From NCBI GenBank assembly GCA_029255685.2, contig CM055312.2:11618649-11682648 (forward strand): a stretch of DNA of 64,000 nucleotides, read 5' to 3'. Positions 10,262-21,787 of this stretch are shown here, piece after piece. Both the position numbers and the translations under genes were made by a program. Within the stretch, counting starts at the first letter, position 1. Each line of letters begins with the position of its first letter. The notes beneath the pieces are model-generated. The model made no database searches and was not told the origin of the DNA. It saw nothing but the letters and a program-made list of their open reading frames with translations. The stretch is from Silene conica (Eukaryota; Streptophyta; Magnoliopsida; Caryophyllales; Caryophyllaceae).

Positions 10262-11275
10262 CAGAGATGGCAATGGATCCTGGATCCTACCCAGATCCAC
10301 CAACCCTATACCCAAGGGTTGGATATGGATCCCATTATTTTAGATCTTTAGGATCTGGAATCTGGATCAGACACATATTCTTATACGAGTACAAGGGTCG
10401 GATCTGGATCCCACCACTAAGATCCAGATCCTACCCTTGAACCCTCTTTTAATTTCTATAAGGGTAATTTTTGGATAGATTCGACCCTTTAAAGGTAGAC
10501 CTTATTTATAAGTTGTTATACGACTTTTTATTTCACTTTGTACCCTTTTTTTTTTTTTGCAAGAAGTTACATCCGATTTTTATTCATCCATCGAGGGAAC
10601 AAAAAAGGAATGAGATCTGACAAAAGAGTATCCAAAAGCATCAAAAAAATCTAGTTTGCAAATGATCAACTACCTTCCGTTCATCAGAAGAATGCTTATG
10701 AAAAATCCGAACCCCAATCAGAAACTTAATTTGTTTCAGAATAACATCCCAACTTGTTACTGTATCAGTGAAGATCCTCTTGTTTCTCTCTTACCACACG
10801 GCGTAAATTACACCCCCAATACTTCACTTCAGCAGACTAGCCTTCCAATGCTTCTTGTTTGCTCTAGCATTACTCCATTCCACAGTTTCCCAAAGATTAT
10901 TTGTCCTGCCTCGAATATTAACCCACTCCAAAATACCATACCAGAGCTCTGTACACTTATTTGTTTCTTTTGAACTGTGATTTTTAAACCAGTGAAACTA
11001 ATAGAGGGTAATTCGATTAAAACATCGTCTCTAATTGACAAGTAAAAGTGAAATAGTGTATAATCGTGACTTGGTGCGGTTTCATTTGAATGTATCGTTG
11101 GAGATTGACGGATCCGGATTTTATCCAGATCCTACCCAGATCCTTAGGATACAGATATGGATCTACAAATTTCGGACCCTAAGGATAAGGGTAGGATCGG
11201 GATATACCATTTTAAAATGAATCTGGATCTGGATCCTATAGAATCTTGTTCAGATCCTACCCATTGTCATCTCTA
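10262..11275. mobile_element. hAT-type non-autonomous DNA transposon
   Basis: Flanked by an exact 8-bp target duplication CTGGTGTC (10254-10261 and 11276-11283). Inverted ends are CAGAGATGGCAATGG and, on the other strand, TAGAGATGACAATGG, which fits the hAT superfamily. Both subterminal regions carry many copies of a GGATCC/AGATCC-like word (10276-10440 and 11105-11262), as hAT elements often do for transposase binding. No transposase is encoded, so it would need one in trans. A LINE tail lies inside it. Confidence 0.85.
10546..10975 (-). mobile_element. 5'-truncated LINE 3' end inside the hAT element
   Basis: Minus-strand fragment ending in a run of about 13 A (10558-10546). Read on the minus strand it gives CTELWYGILEWVNIRG, NNLWETVEWSNARANKKHW, SIGGVIYAVW, ERNKRIFTDTVTSWDVI and KQIKFLIGVRI. 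This matches the end of plant L1-type ORF2 downstream of the reverse transcriptase, the zf-RVT region. Two in-frame stops interrupt it (after LLK and after YAVW), so it is dead. Target duplications could not be identified; the upstream limit, about 10975, is approximate. Confidence 0.72.
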
Positions 11276-11311
11276 CTGGTGTCTAGGGCCCTCTAGTGTC
11301 TCTTTTCTTAA

Positions 11312-11699
11312 ATGTATGAGTGCGTGGATTTGGTTGGGTCCTCTCCTTTGACTCAGTCGGGGATGACTGATTTTGTGCGAGGAGGGGCGGTGGTGGATGC
11401 TGCTCGGAGGAAGTACGCCAAGTACCGGGACTTGTGCGCGGGACATGGGTATGGCTTCTTGCCTTTTTCTTTCTCTTCTTTGGGGGGATTGGGGGAAGAT
11501 GTTGTATCCTTGCTCAAGCGGATTCAGAAGTTTTCTGTGTCCCAAGATGCTGGATAGCGGACCGCTGCTTTTATTTTTTCTCGCCTTAGTTTTGCTATTG
11601 CTACGGGAGTGGGCGCTCAGCTTGTTTCTCGGGTGCCCACCAATCTCATGTAATCCTTCTTTACGGTTTTAATAAAAGGCCTCGTATTTAAAAAAAAAT
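11312..11699 (+). pseudogene. Poly-A-tailed retro fragment (probable non-LTR retrotransposon 3' end)
   Basis: Plus-strand coding remnant VVDAARRKYAKYRDLCAGHGYGFLPFSFSSLGGLGEDVV and so on, continuing to FIFSRLSFAIATGVGAQLVSR. A TAG after SQDAG splits it. It is followed by an AATAAA signal (11671-11676) and an A-rich tail from about 11690, the layout of a retroposed 3' end. I recall similar C-terminal peptides repeated across plant genomes and annotated as reverse-transcriptase-associated, but I cannot name the family with certainty. It is more GC-rich than its surroundings. Confidence 0.55.
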
Positions 11700-11775
11700 A
11701 TATATATATAAAAAAAAAGTAAAAAAAAAAAAAAAATAATAATAATAGTAATAATAATAATAATTAAATAAACGT
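11690..11775. repeat. Low-complexity A, TA and AAT tract
   Basis: Runs of A, then TATATATATATA, then A, then AAT/AATAAT repeats. Probably grown from the poly-A tail of the retro fragment before it. Confidence 0.85.
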
Positions 11776-14149
11776 GGTGGAATATGACATGTGATTAATT
11801 AATTCATTGGTTTGTTTACATATCTCAGTGGGTTGAAAAAGACACTAAAAACTAATGTTAAATGCATTTTTTAGTCTTAGTTTTTTGTTCAAAATTAAAC
11901 AAAGTCATAGTTTTCAGCTGCTACCAATAGTTAGTCAAAAAAAACATGTGGGACACTTTAATGATCTACCAAATACAGAAATTTTAGAAATAACAAGTTT
12001 TAATCTCTAAAAAAAATGTATTCAGTTTTAAACTATGATATACTGAGTTTATATGAATATACTTAAAATATACTGTAATATTTATTTTGTTAGCAATTAA
12101 ATAAAAAATATTAACTGGAATTTTATTGGTGAAGATATTAAATTAAATTAAAATGTAGTAATAATGGTTAAATAAAATTATCCCTCGTAAAACCTTTAAT
12201 GATACGGTATCTCACTAACGTTATTGAGAGATAGGCATATCACTTAATGAAAATAAGGGAATTATTTAATATTTATTTTCTTAATATCTTTCATTAAATT
12301 AGTGAAAAGAAGATCGTTTGTCATAAGACTTACTGATTACCGAGCAGGCGAGCACTCAAAGTTGAAAAGTGGGAGAATTGTTACAAAGATCATATTGTTT
12401 GAAAATTAAATATTTATCTTTGAAAAATATTGTTTTTTACAACTATGTAGATTGACGAATAATATCCTTTTCAAATAAGAGCCGATTTTTAAGAATTTAT
12501 TGGAGTATTATTGCAGGCATGTGTTGTGTCTACATCACACTTATGGCTAGCTGGCTCGTTTATTTTGCAACATTTGATAGTTTCATCAATCCAACTTAAC
12601 ATATCAACTGTGTGGATTGAATATTGCACATGAATTTTCAATTTGTATGTGAAATGGCCAACAATATATCTGGCTTGTACATGTAAAATCAAATTTTGCT
12701 CATGGGAGGTTTGATCTCGAATTTCCTCGAAATTTCATCTAAATTTTAATCAGTAGACTCTACACTTGCGATCATTAATTTTAATTATCGACTATTAATA
12801 TTATTTTTTTAGTTTTATTTTATTACTCAAGTTTATTTGGTTATTAAAGGTGAAATTAATGTTTATTGAATTTTATTTAATTAGGTTGTAACCCGTGAAA
12901 TTCACGGGTCTGTTTTTAAAATTTTAGATAAAAATACTTAATAATATTAAAGATAAACAGACTAACTATTTACGGATTAATTAATTTTGAATTATTTATC
13001 ACATATCTCAAGTATACATGAGCTATCATATATTTTGTTCATTGGGATGATCAAGACTTACAATAAAATTAGTACACCTGTAATTACTCATTACACCATT
13101 TTTAAAATATGTAAAATCGTCATACAATAAAAGTTGTGTATTACAGCTCGTACAATAAAAGTAAACGTAAAGAATATTTTGAGACGGAAGTAGTAAATGA
13201 ATAGTTTGGTTAAAAACGTAAATTTTACGGAGTATTATATTTACTAAAGATGTTCATATAGTGGAACAACGGGTATTGCATGCAATAACATCTTAAACTA
13301 AGACAATTCAGTTTTATTAAACAACCAATAAATTGTTTTCTTATTAAAATGAATCTCCTTAACGTGAAGAATCGTCATACATTATAGCGAAAAATATACT
13401 TTAGTAAATTACCGATCACGCATTAATGTATAATCCAAGTAAGACTAATTTAGTTCAACATATATTTTCTAAGATTAAACCCAAAAAAACATCATCTAAG
13501 ATCTAGAATTAGTTGGCAACATTTTTTTGGTTGGTGGAGCCTTTAAAATATAGTATGTAATTATTTTGTATATTTAAACTGATAAATCGATCTTTTGTTT
13601 TATGAAACTTATTGGTATTTTATGAGTTTAAGGAGATTGGTGAAAATTAACTTATAAGATGTTAGTTAAAACCTTAAATAAGTATATGATTTTTTTCCAT
13701 GATTTTTGGAACTTTCCTCACAAATAGGAAAACATCCATATCCCATTTATATGCTGTCATTTTGTTTATTCCGCATTTGTTGTTTTAGTTATTAATTTTT
13801 AAAAAAAAAATCTAGGGTTTCTAATTTACCGACACGTGATCAGTTTGTGGAAAAAAACTGAGATGTCATGTCAACTTTATTGACTTTTACATTAAAGAAA
13901 TATAATATGATCAATCCTATTAGAGTCGGTGGTAGTTCATGGGGTAATGTGTGGTTGATGGTGCAATTTTGTGATGGCGGGAGACAAGAGGTGTCGCAAG
14001 AAATTATCGTAACTAATTATTCTAGTATTCTTGGTATCTGTGTTTTCAATTCCTCATCCGTTAGTCATTAATGTATTTACATACTCTTTGATATTAACCA
14101 ATATCTCTCCGCTCGTGGAAAACTTTCACATGAAATTTAGAAGAAGTTT
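11776..14149. other. AT-rich intergenic DNA, no gene seen
   Basis: Short ORFs at 12489-12692 and 13868-14071 show no recognisable domain and look like chance. One feature stands out: a perfect 9-bp inverted repeat with a single central base at 12891-12909 (ACCCGTGAA, A, TTCACGGGT). Words like this often sit near plant Helitron ends, but no Helitron termini could be confirmed. Confidence 0.5.
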
Positions 14150-14157
14150 AACTAATA

Positions 14158-14414
14158 CTCCCTCCATTTTTATCCATTTGAGATGTTTGCTTTATCACGT
14201 TTGTTAAGACACGTTTTACCTGGTGAATATCTTTAACTAAGTATTTGCAAAAAATATAAAAGTTATATATTTTCAATGTACTCGTAAAGACGAATCAAAC
14301 AAGACGTCGCTTGAATATATTTCTCTTATGTATTAAGAGAAAATTGAAATTAAGGGTTCACTTGTGAATAATGTACAAAATAGAAACATATAATTTGGAT
14401 AAAATTGGAGGGAG
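14158..14414. mobile_element. Stowaway-like MITE (Tc1/mariner type)
   Basis: 257 bp flanked by the dinucleotide TA (14156-14157 and 14415-14416). It begins CTCCCTCCATTTTTATCC and ends GGATAAAATTGGAGGGAG, the terminal inverted repeat typical of Stowaway MITEs. Non-coding. Confidence 0.9.
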
Positions 14415-14919
14415 TACAACTATACAAGTGTTCGAAAACAGGGTTAAGATCCTCTGAGTTTTCTATAGTCTAGTTATCTCCTCATCCGAAGTCATTGTAA
14501 AATGTTAAGACTATGTTTATCCACAAACTAAATATAAGTCTTAACAACATTAAAATATGAGAAAATGGTTAATTATAATCTTTCAAAAACCAATTTTATG
14601 AAAATCACAGTCTTATAATTTTTTTTGTAAATTACACCCACAATATTACTTCTGATCATAAATTACAGTCAAAATATTAATTCCGACAGAATAATGCCAA
14701 TTTGAATTTTTGGGAATTAAGTTCATTTTTTATGACCAAAATACCCTTACCTTCATCTTGTCTATTCTCTTATGTTCATCCCAAATCAGATTTTACAACT
14801 CTATTTTTCACTAATTCTTCATTTCTTCAACAATTTACCTAGTCTAATCCTACCTTATTCAATTTAATTTAATTGTAATTCTATTATTTCCATTGTATCT
14901 TAAAATTAATTATTGTTAC

Positions 14920-16607
14920 TGATGAGCCTTATTTTAGTCATGATTTTCTTTGTCTTTTCTTCGTTTTTGGTCCCGTTTCGACCTCGTTTTGCGTGTCGTT
15001 TGCTCGATTTCATGCCCATTACCTCGACTATGCCTATTTGGTTCCAATTTTGTAGGTATTGAGGCGGGAACGAAGAAATGGGAGCAAACAAGACGGAATT
15101 ATACCAAAATATGAAGAATTGATGAAGATTTGGCCCCAGGCCCTCTCAGCCGGTCCCAGACCGGCAGCCGGTCGGCCGACTGGGCGGCTTGACCTTGACT
15201 TTTGAAGAAAACAAGAGGAAAAATTCAGAAACCTCAAGCTTGCCCCTTAGCCGGTATTCAACCGGCGGCCGTTGGGTCGGCTGGTGACCAATTTCCTATA
15301 CTTAGCATTTTTCAAGTGTGCCAAAAATTCAGAAACCTCAAGCCTAACTGCCAGCTGGTGGCCAACCGGCAGCCGGCCTACCGGCTGGTGATACCTGTGC
15401 TGGTGAAAAAAAAGAAGAAAATGCAGAAGTTTGGATTCGTATCCTAAGCCGGTGCCAAACCGGCAGCCGGTCAATCGGCTCAGAATCTTGGCCCTTGAAG
15501 AAAGAAGTTCAGAAGTTCGTATTTTGACTCTGAGGCGGTCCCTGACCGGCAGCCGGTTGACCGGTTGAGAGTCATTCTTCAGATTTTCACGCGCTATATA
15601 AACCCGCACTTAGTCTATTTTCATTTACGCACTTTTTATGCAATTTTATTTCCTTTTCTAGGGTTTTTAGTTTTTACTGTTCCGTTGAGATACTTTTAGC
15701 TTCAAAAACTCACATAAAAATCTTAATCTTTCCTTAGTTCTTCATCTAATCTTGTAGTTAATCACAATCCTTCCTTAGTTAATCCTTAGTAGTTCTCTTT
15801 AGTATTTGTTCAAGAGGATTTTGGTTGTAACTTGAAGGGTTTGAGAAGATCCTTCCTTTGTAATCAAAGTTCTTGCCTTTATGCAATTAGTTGGTATAAT
15901 CTTCTTATTCTTTACTTAGTTATTACATCTATTTTAAGTTTCCTTTATTCAATTGTTTACCTTTGTTCATTTCATTATGTTTAGCACTTGTTTATCATTT
16001 GTTCACATGTTTTTCTTAGCCATGAGTGAGTAAACTTATACCTAGGGTTATGGGGGAACTTGGGTGCTGTTAGATGATAATATTATGCTAGTTTATAGAT
16101 TAGTTGTTTTTGAGTAAAGGGTTATTCACGTATTGCATGCTAGGTGTTTGATGATTTGCTTCAACGAAAGTTGGGCCTTGATTTTAGCGTGACTTGCCTT
16201 TAGCGACGGTTGAGGGTTTGTCTTGGCATGTTTTAGGGTTGGTTGTGTGTATTTGTAGCGAAAGCTAGGGTATTCCGACCTAGGTTTAGTCGACTCGAGA
16301 GAAGAGACTTACCGAGACCATTTGCTTGAGACCATCTAGTTGACTTTCTAGTATATTTCATCTACCCATCTTAGTGATCCCCGACACCCTAGTTTACCTT
16401 TAATTGAATTCACATCTTGCTTTATCATTTGCTCATTAGTTGTTAGTCACTTCTCTAAACCTATTACCCCCGACTTAGACTTAGACTAGAACATAACTAA
16501 GCAATTATCCCCACCATCCTTGCGAACGATAACCCTATTATATTACTTTATATCGGGTTTATAAATTTGCTTGATCGTGAGAACCGACGACTTAATTTCG
16601 CGCATCA
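14920..16607 (+). repeat. 5' LTR of the Athila element
   Basis: 1688 bp, TGATGAGCC to CGCATCA. U3 holds five GC-rich palindromic modules (15137-15573), then a TATATAA box at 15595-15601. R/U5 is T-rich and contains ctagggttttta-type leader sequence. Paired with 57676-59328. Confidence 0.92.
15137..15573 (+). repeat. Array of five palindromic CCGG modules in LTR U3
   Basis: Five units about 95-100 bp apart, each roughly 45-50 bp: agccggt..., then accggcagccggt, then ccggct. The outer words (tctcagccgg / cggctgaga type) pair with each other, so each unit can fold as a stem with a second palindrome, CCGGCAGCCGG, in its middle. The spacers are similar to one another (gaagaaagaagttcagaag type). 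The last unit ends about 22 bp before the TATA box. Confidence 0.85.
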
Positions 16608-16610
16608 AAA

Positions 16611-16628
16611 TGGCGTCGTTGCCGGGGA
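16611..16628 (+). other. Athila primer-binding site
   Basis: Reads tggcgtcgttgccgggga three bases after the LTR. This is the form found in Athila/Tat elements; I recall it as complementary to tRNA-Asp, and the tRNA assignment is from memory. Confidence 0.75.
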
Positions 16629-16779
16629 TGGTGCTAGATATTTTTTAGTTTAGTTTTAGTTTTAAGCCTTAGTTAGTTGTGTTTTGTTTGTTTTTGTTCA
16701 AGCTTTGTTAGTTTATTTATAGCGTGATTGTTATTCTTATTCTCCCTAGTGCCTAAAAACACTAGGACGACTAACTTTT

Positions 16780-17871
16780 GTGCCAAGTTTTATGTCAAGG
16801 GGTGATTCATCTTCTCTACTTGCAAGTTCCGAACTGGAAAGGCTTTTCCGAGCCTTAAGGAGCCGAACTCTAGCTAGAGTAGGGATTGCATCCCAAGCCT
16901 CTACTAGCCTAAACAACCTCCCTATTTCACCCGAGCTACAAAGCCCAAACCAAGACAATCCAAGGCCAACATCCAAAAACTTTGATAACCCGTTTTATAC
17001 AACGGAGACCGAAGGAGAATCACCACCACTCACACCTCACCTTCAAAATCCACCACAACTCCACATCATGGCCGCTTTAAGGGACCATAACCGTCCTAAC
17101 CATAATGATACCACAAATCCCATAAACTTTGGCAACCTTGTCCCACAAAATTTCGAAATCCACCCATCACAAATGAGTTCTATCGAAAAGCATGCCTTTG
17201 GTGGGGCCTCTCACGAGGATGTCCACGGTCACTTGAGGAAATTCAAAGGCAAGGTTGCTATGATAAAAAAAAGACCGGAATTTCGGAAGAGACATTGAGA
17301 TTGATGCTTTTCCCATAAGCACTCACGGACAAGGCAGGCCGTTGGCTAAACATCCATCCTCCCAATACCTTTACCACATGGGATGATTTAGCCAAGGCCT
17401 TCCTTGCGAAATACTACCCATCCTCAAAAACCGCTATGATTCGCAATGAAATAAACCAATTCCAACAAGATGACGGGGATAGTTTAGGGGAAGCGTGGGA
17501 TAGATACCAAGATCTCCTAGCAAGGTGCCCTCATCACGGCATCCCTACGTGGTATACTACTAAAACGTTCTTCCAAACTCTTCTCCCTTGTACCAAGGAG
17601 ATGGTTAATGCATCGGCGGGAGGGAGTTTTGATCACCTCCCGGATGAGGAGGGTACGGAGCTAATTAAGAAGATTGTGGACTCCAAAGAAAACTACGAGA
17701 CAAGAGGAAATGTGTTGATAAGGAGTAACAAGTACCCCAATGAAAGCCTCTCTAATTCTAAAGCTAATGAAGAAACGAATGCAAAGATCGATTTGTTAAC
17801 AAAGAAGTTTGAGGAGTTAACAAAAGGGGCAACAAGCAAAGCTAGTGGGAGTCATACCCCCGGTATGTATC
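16780..17871 (+). CDS. Athila gag, N-terminal part (fossil)
   Basis: Coding remnant of the capsid-forming Gag protein. Recognisable wording includes NFEIHPSQMSSIEKHAFGG, EDVHGHLRKFKG, NEINQFQQDDGDSLGEAWDRYQDLL and KKFEELTKG, matching the retrotransposon gag domain of Athila-lineage elements. It lies about 150 bp after the primer-binding site, as expected. The Sirevirus is inserted at its 3' end; the zinc-knuckle part continues after 37962. The region is broken. Confidence 0.85.
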
Positions 17872-19018
17872 AAGTCTGTTGAACCATATATTCAAATATA
17901 TATATTAAGTATATATGTTTATGTTTTGATAATGACAAGTCTAGTTATTTATATATTATATACTCGTGCGTATAATCGTGTGCTAAGTGTACAGAATATT
18001 AGTAGCAAGATCTAATCAATCAAGTATAAAAGAGTCAAGTAGGTTAGTCAATGAATTGACTAAATCGAAGATTGATAGAAGATCACAAAGCGCGCCTAAT
18101 GAACTAAAGTTATACATATCAACTATAGCTTCAGTACGAGATTGATTCAAGTTATAGCTCGTAGCTATAACTCTATATTATGAAGAAATGATCGTTATAT
18201 ATGTGTTTAGTTGGAACGATTTTGGTTTCCAAATATCGTCATGAACAATTAATGTTTAATTGTTATTCTATTTCTAAATATAGAATTATTAGTCTTAATA
18301 AGTTTATATAAAATATTCTTTTGGTTAAATAGGAATAAATAATTTTCTTATGAGTTAATTATTTATTACTAAATAAACTAAGAATTTTATATGATCTTTA
18401 AATGTCAAATAATATAATCGAGAATATAGTTTGATACGACTTTGGGAAACGTATATCATGATACGTTCCATAAGTCGTGTAGGATGTAAATTAAGTAAAT
18501 ATTATGTATTTATTTAATGTCCTAAACAAACTAAGATTATGTTATGATAATATAATTTATTATCTTTGACATGGTTTAGGAAGTTATTTTAATAAGGATA
18601 CTAATTGTTTATTATATAAAGATCTTTCCTAAATATGAATTAGGAAATTGATTCCTTATATAATACTTGTAGTATATTATTAAATCTTTCCTAAATATAT
18701 TAAGATTAGATTTAAGGTAGTATTACTAAAAGACTAGTATTCTAGTTTTAGTAATATTCCTAAATCATCTAGGGTTTTAATGACCTAGATATATATTCTA
18801 TATAAATAGACTACCTATGACACATTAATCGACACGAGATACACATACATATTCACGAAAACCAAGAGAGAAAAACCGCCGTTCGTCTACTTCATTATTC
18901 GAGCTTTTCATTGTCATATCCGATTCAAGATTCAAGTGCTCAAGCATTGATCTTATTCATTCAAGATTGTGACATCAAAAAACATCGAAGACTTTAGCTT
19001 ATTAACGTAAGATAGAAC

Positions 19019-19093
19019 GAGTATTTGGCGGTACTCATTGTAAGGCAAATATTTAACGGTATTTGTCGTAGCTAGATATTTAACGGTATCTAG
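19019..19093 (+). other. Three-hairpin cluster in the Sirevirus leader
   Basis: Three consecutive hairpins: GAGTA/TACTC with loop TTTGGCGG (19019-19036), CAAATA/TATTTG with loop TTTAACGG (19046-19065), and CTAGATA/TATCTAG with loop TTTAACGG (19072-19093). Stems differ while the loop is kept. They lie about 200 nt after the TATA box, so they should be in the transcribed leader. The 3' LTR repeats them at 37608-37682, with first loop TTTAGAGG. Confidence 0.85.
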
Positions 19094-19308
19094 ATAGAGT
19101 TGCGACTAACATCAAAATTGCACGAGTAGGGTTGATAAAATTGTAATCCAGAGTTGGTACTAATTTTATTAATCGAGAATAGTGGACGTAGGTCTCAAAG
19201 TGTGAGACTGAACCACTTCAAAAATATTGTGTCCCTCTTTATTATTTGTTTTACTCGAAGATCATCATACAACCATACACACATCGAAGAAGATTCAAAA
19301 AAGAAGGC

Positions 19309-19348
19309 ATACTCAATTCAAACCCCCCCCCCCCCCCTTCTTGAGTAT
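19309..19348 (+). other. Poly-C hairpin just before the primer-binding site
   Basis: ATACTCAA (19309-19316) and TTGAGTAT (19341-19348) form a perfect 8-bp stem around a loop with 15 C. The copy at 37897-37935 is the same. It sits about 25 nt upstream of the primer-binding site in the RNA. Confidence 0.8.
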
Positions 19349-19371
19349 ATTATATCAATAGACTCTTCAAT

Positions 19372-19383
19372 TGGTATCAGAGC
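19372..19383 (+). other. Primer-binding site, initiator tRNA-Met
   Basis: TGGTATCAGAGC two bases after the LTR end, the standard copia primer site. Confidence 0.93.
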
Positions 19384-19408
19384 CTCGTGCTCTTGATCGC
19401 CTAGCCGC

Positions 19409-21787
19409 GTGAGTTTTGATCCTTCTATTGATTCTATATTATATACTCTTTCAACAATGGATTCCAAGCATCTCAAGTGTCCTATCTTCGATGGCAAAAA
19501 CTACAGTCTATGGAAGAATATGATGACTCGTTACATCAAGGGATGTGATTGGGAATGTTGGAAGATAATCCAAACCGGACCAAAGAAGATCTTGGTCGCC
19601 GCCGCCAATGGAACAACCTATGAAAAGATGGAAAGCGATTATGTGAAAAGTGACTACAAAATTGCAGAGAAAAATTCTAAGGCTATGAGCCTCCTGCAGA
19701 ATGGTATGATAACCTCAGAATTTGATAGATTCTCATCTTGTAGTTCCGCTAAGGAAATATGGGATAGTCTCGAACTTGCCTACGAAGGAACATCCGCAGT
19801 CAGGAAACATCGTATAGATTTGCTTATTTAAAGATATGAACTTTTCAATATGGAAAAGAATGAATCTATTGATAGCATGTCTGCACGATTTTCTTGTATT
19901 ATTAATGAACTGCGAAACCTTGGTAGAAAGATCGATTATGAGGATATCATTCGAAAGATTCTCAGGAGTCTCACCAAAAAGTGGCAACCGAAGGTCACTA
20001 CTATAGAAGAAGCAAGAGATCTATCTCAGAACACCTACCAAGAAATCATTGGATCTCTGATGGCTCATGAGATCATGCTAAATAAGGATGATGACGATTC
20101 CAAAGGAAAGGGCGTCGCTTTACAAGCCTCCACAAGCGAGGTAAGCGAAGAAGAACTTGAGGATGAAACTGTTCTATTCGCAAGACGCTTTAAAAAGGCA
20201 GTGTTCAAGGGTAGATACAAAAACCCTAACAACAAAACATTCGACAAAAAGAAAACTGACTCCAAACAAACATTCTTTAAAAAGGGATGTTTTAAGTGTG
20301 GTCAACAAGATCATATGATCAAAGACTGTCCAAGCTGGGACAAAATCAAAGACAAGTCAAAAAGAGAAAAGACCAAAACGGAGTTCAAGAAAGTAATGCT
20401 TGCATCTTGCTGGGGAGAATTAGAATCTGAGGATGACGAGGACTCCGAAGAAGAAGAGGTAGCACACCTGTGCCTAAGCAACGTCAGCCTAGATCTAATC
20501 TCAAAGGACAATGATGAAGATGATGCATCTAATATGTGTCTCCTTGGAGAATCCGACTCAGACGACGACGACGAAGAGGTAAATTTTCTTCAACTCAAAA
20601 GTCAAGTTAAAAATCTATCTAAGGCTATGTTAATTAAATATTTTGAGGAAACCCTAGACCAATGTCATGAACAAAGTCTTGAGTTAGATGAATTGAAGGA
20701 ACAGATCCTCGATATTGCTGAGGAAAATCAACTTCTGAAAGCCAAAGCTAAGAAACTGAAATCCAAAATAAGCATCGAAGCAAATGCTAAGTTGGAAACA
20801 GTTATGTCTGAGAAAAAAGTTCTTGAGTCTAAAGTTATAGCTAATGAAGCTATAACCTCAAAACTGAAACTCAACATCAAAGAGCTTCAATCTAAAGTTA
20901 TAGCTAATGAAGCTATAACTTCAGATTTGAGAAAGGCCAGTGAGCTTCTAAAGTCCAAATCTTCGATTATGGTCAAAGATGAGACTCACCTAGAAGAAGT
21001 TGAGATCCTCGAAAGCAAGATTATGGATCTAGAATTCAATCTATCTAAAGTCAAGAAGGAACATGCCAAAATTGTGTCCGACTTTCATAAAGACATTCAA
21101 AACCTAAAAGAGTCTAACAACACTGACCACAGTAAATGTAAGAAAGAAATAGACTCTTTGAAAGACCTCCTTCTTCATGCTCGGAAAGTTCACGATAAGT
21201 GGGAAGGAAGCACTAACATTCTAAACTTCCTAACTGAACAATCCGACAACAACATCAAGATGGGTTTAGGTCACGAGTGTTATGGAAGAAGGGATCACTC
21301 AAAGTGTAAGCAAAGCCCAACAGACAGAGACTTTAGAAGAAGAAAATATGCCGACCTTCCTGAGTATTTGATATGCACTTATTGTGGCCACACTGGACAC
21401 CTCCGAGAAAACTGTGTAAAACACGCACAAGATTTTAAAACCGGAGTTAAGTTTGTTAAATCCTTAGGAATTCCAAACGACACTATTTCTGTCTCTGATA
21501 GTGATGATGACAAAACTGAGGAAAGAAATATTGACCACAGATGGTTCTATGACATGACATTTGACTACGAAGAAAAGAAAAATAGAACCAAACAAACTCC
21601 TCAAACAACACACAAAAATTGGTCACCAAGAGTCCAAACTAAGACTTACACAAGAACATCAAAACCCAACTACTACCAATATAGAAAGACCTATGTAAGA
21701 CAAGTTTGGGTTAAAAAGGAAGATGTATTTGTGATTACTAACAACAAAGGACCCAAGTATGCTTGGGTACCTAAATCCTGTCTTTGA
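19409..21787 (+). CDS. Sirevirus gag (fossil)
   Basis: Gag region of about 790 codons. The N-terminal part has the copia UBN2-type capsid wording (FDGKNYSLWKNMMTRYI, AKEIWDSLELAYEGT, IDSMSARFSCIINELRNLG). A first zinc knuckle CFKCGQQDHMIKDC lies near 20290, acidic stretches follow (DDEDSEEEE, ESDSDDDDEE), then a long predicted coiled coil (about 20600-21200), then a second knuckle CTYCGHTGHLRENC near 21375. A long gag with two knuckles and a coiled coil is a Sirevirus trait. Two copies of the peptide KVIANEAIT come from the stem-loops at 20834-20856 and 20895-20921. The region is broken. Confidence 0.88.

Larger units (their letters stand above)
17877..19369 (+). repeat. 5' LTR of the Sirevirus
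   Basis: Begins TGTTGAACCATATATTC; TATA box TATATAAATA near 18799-18808. It carries a 10-bp-arm hairpin at 18150-18172, three clustered hairpins at 19019-19093, and a poly-C hairpin at 19309-19348 close to its end. The pair is 36466-37956. Confidence 0.95.

Noticed and set aside
13160-13195. Word gagacggaagtagta as a Stowaway end
   Set aside because: No matching left end or TA-flanked partner could be found nearby.
13868-14071. 67-codon plus-strand ORF
   Set aside because: No domain, no homology I recognise, AT-rich intergenic setting.
15247-15609. 120-codon minus-strand ORF
   Set aside because: Spans the CCGG module array of the LTR; its Arg/Leu/Pro-rich peptide follows from the repeats. 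The same applies at 58097-58330 and 63060-63491.
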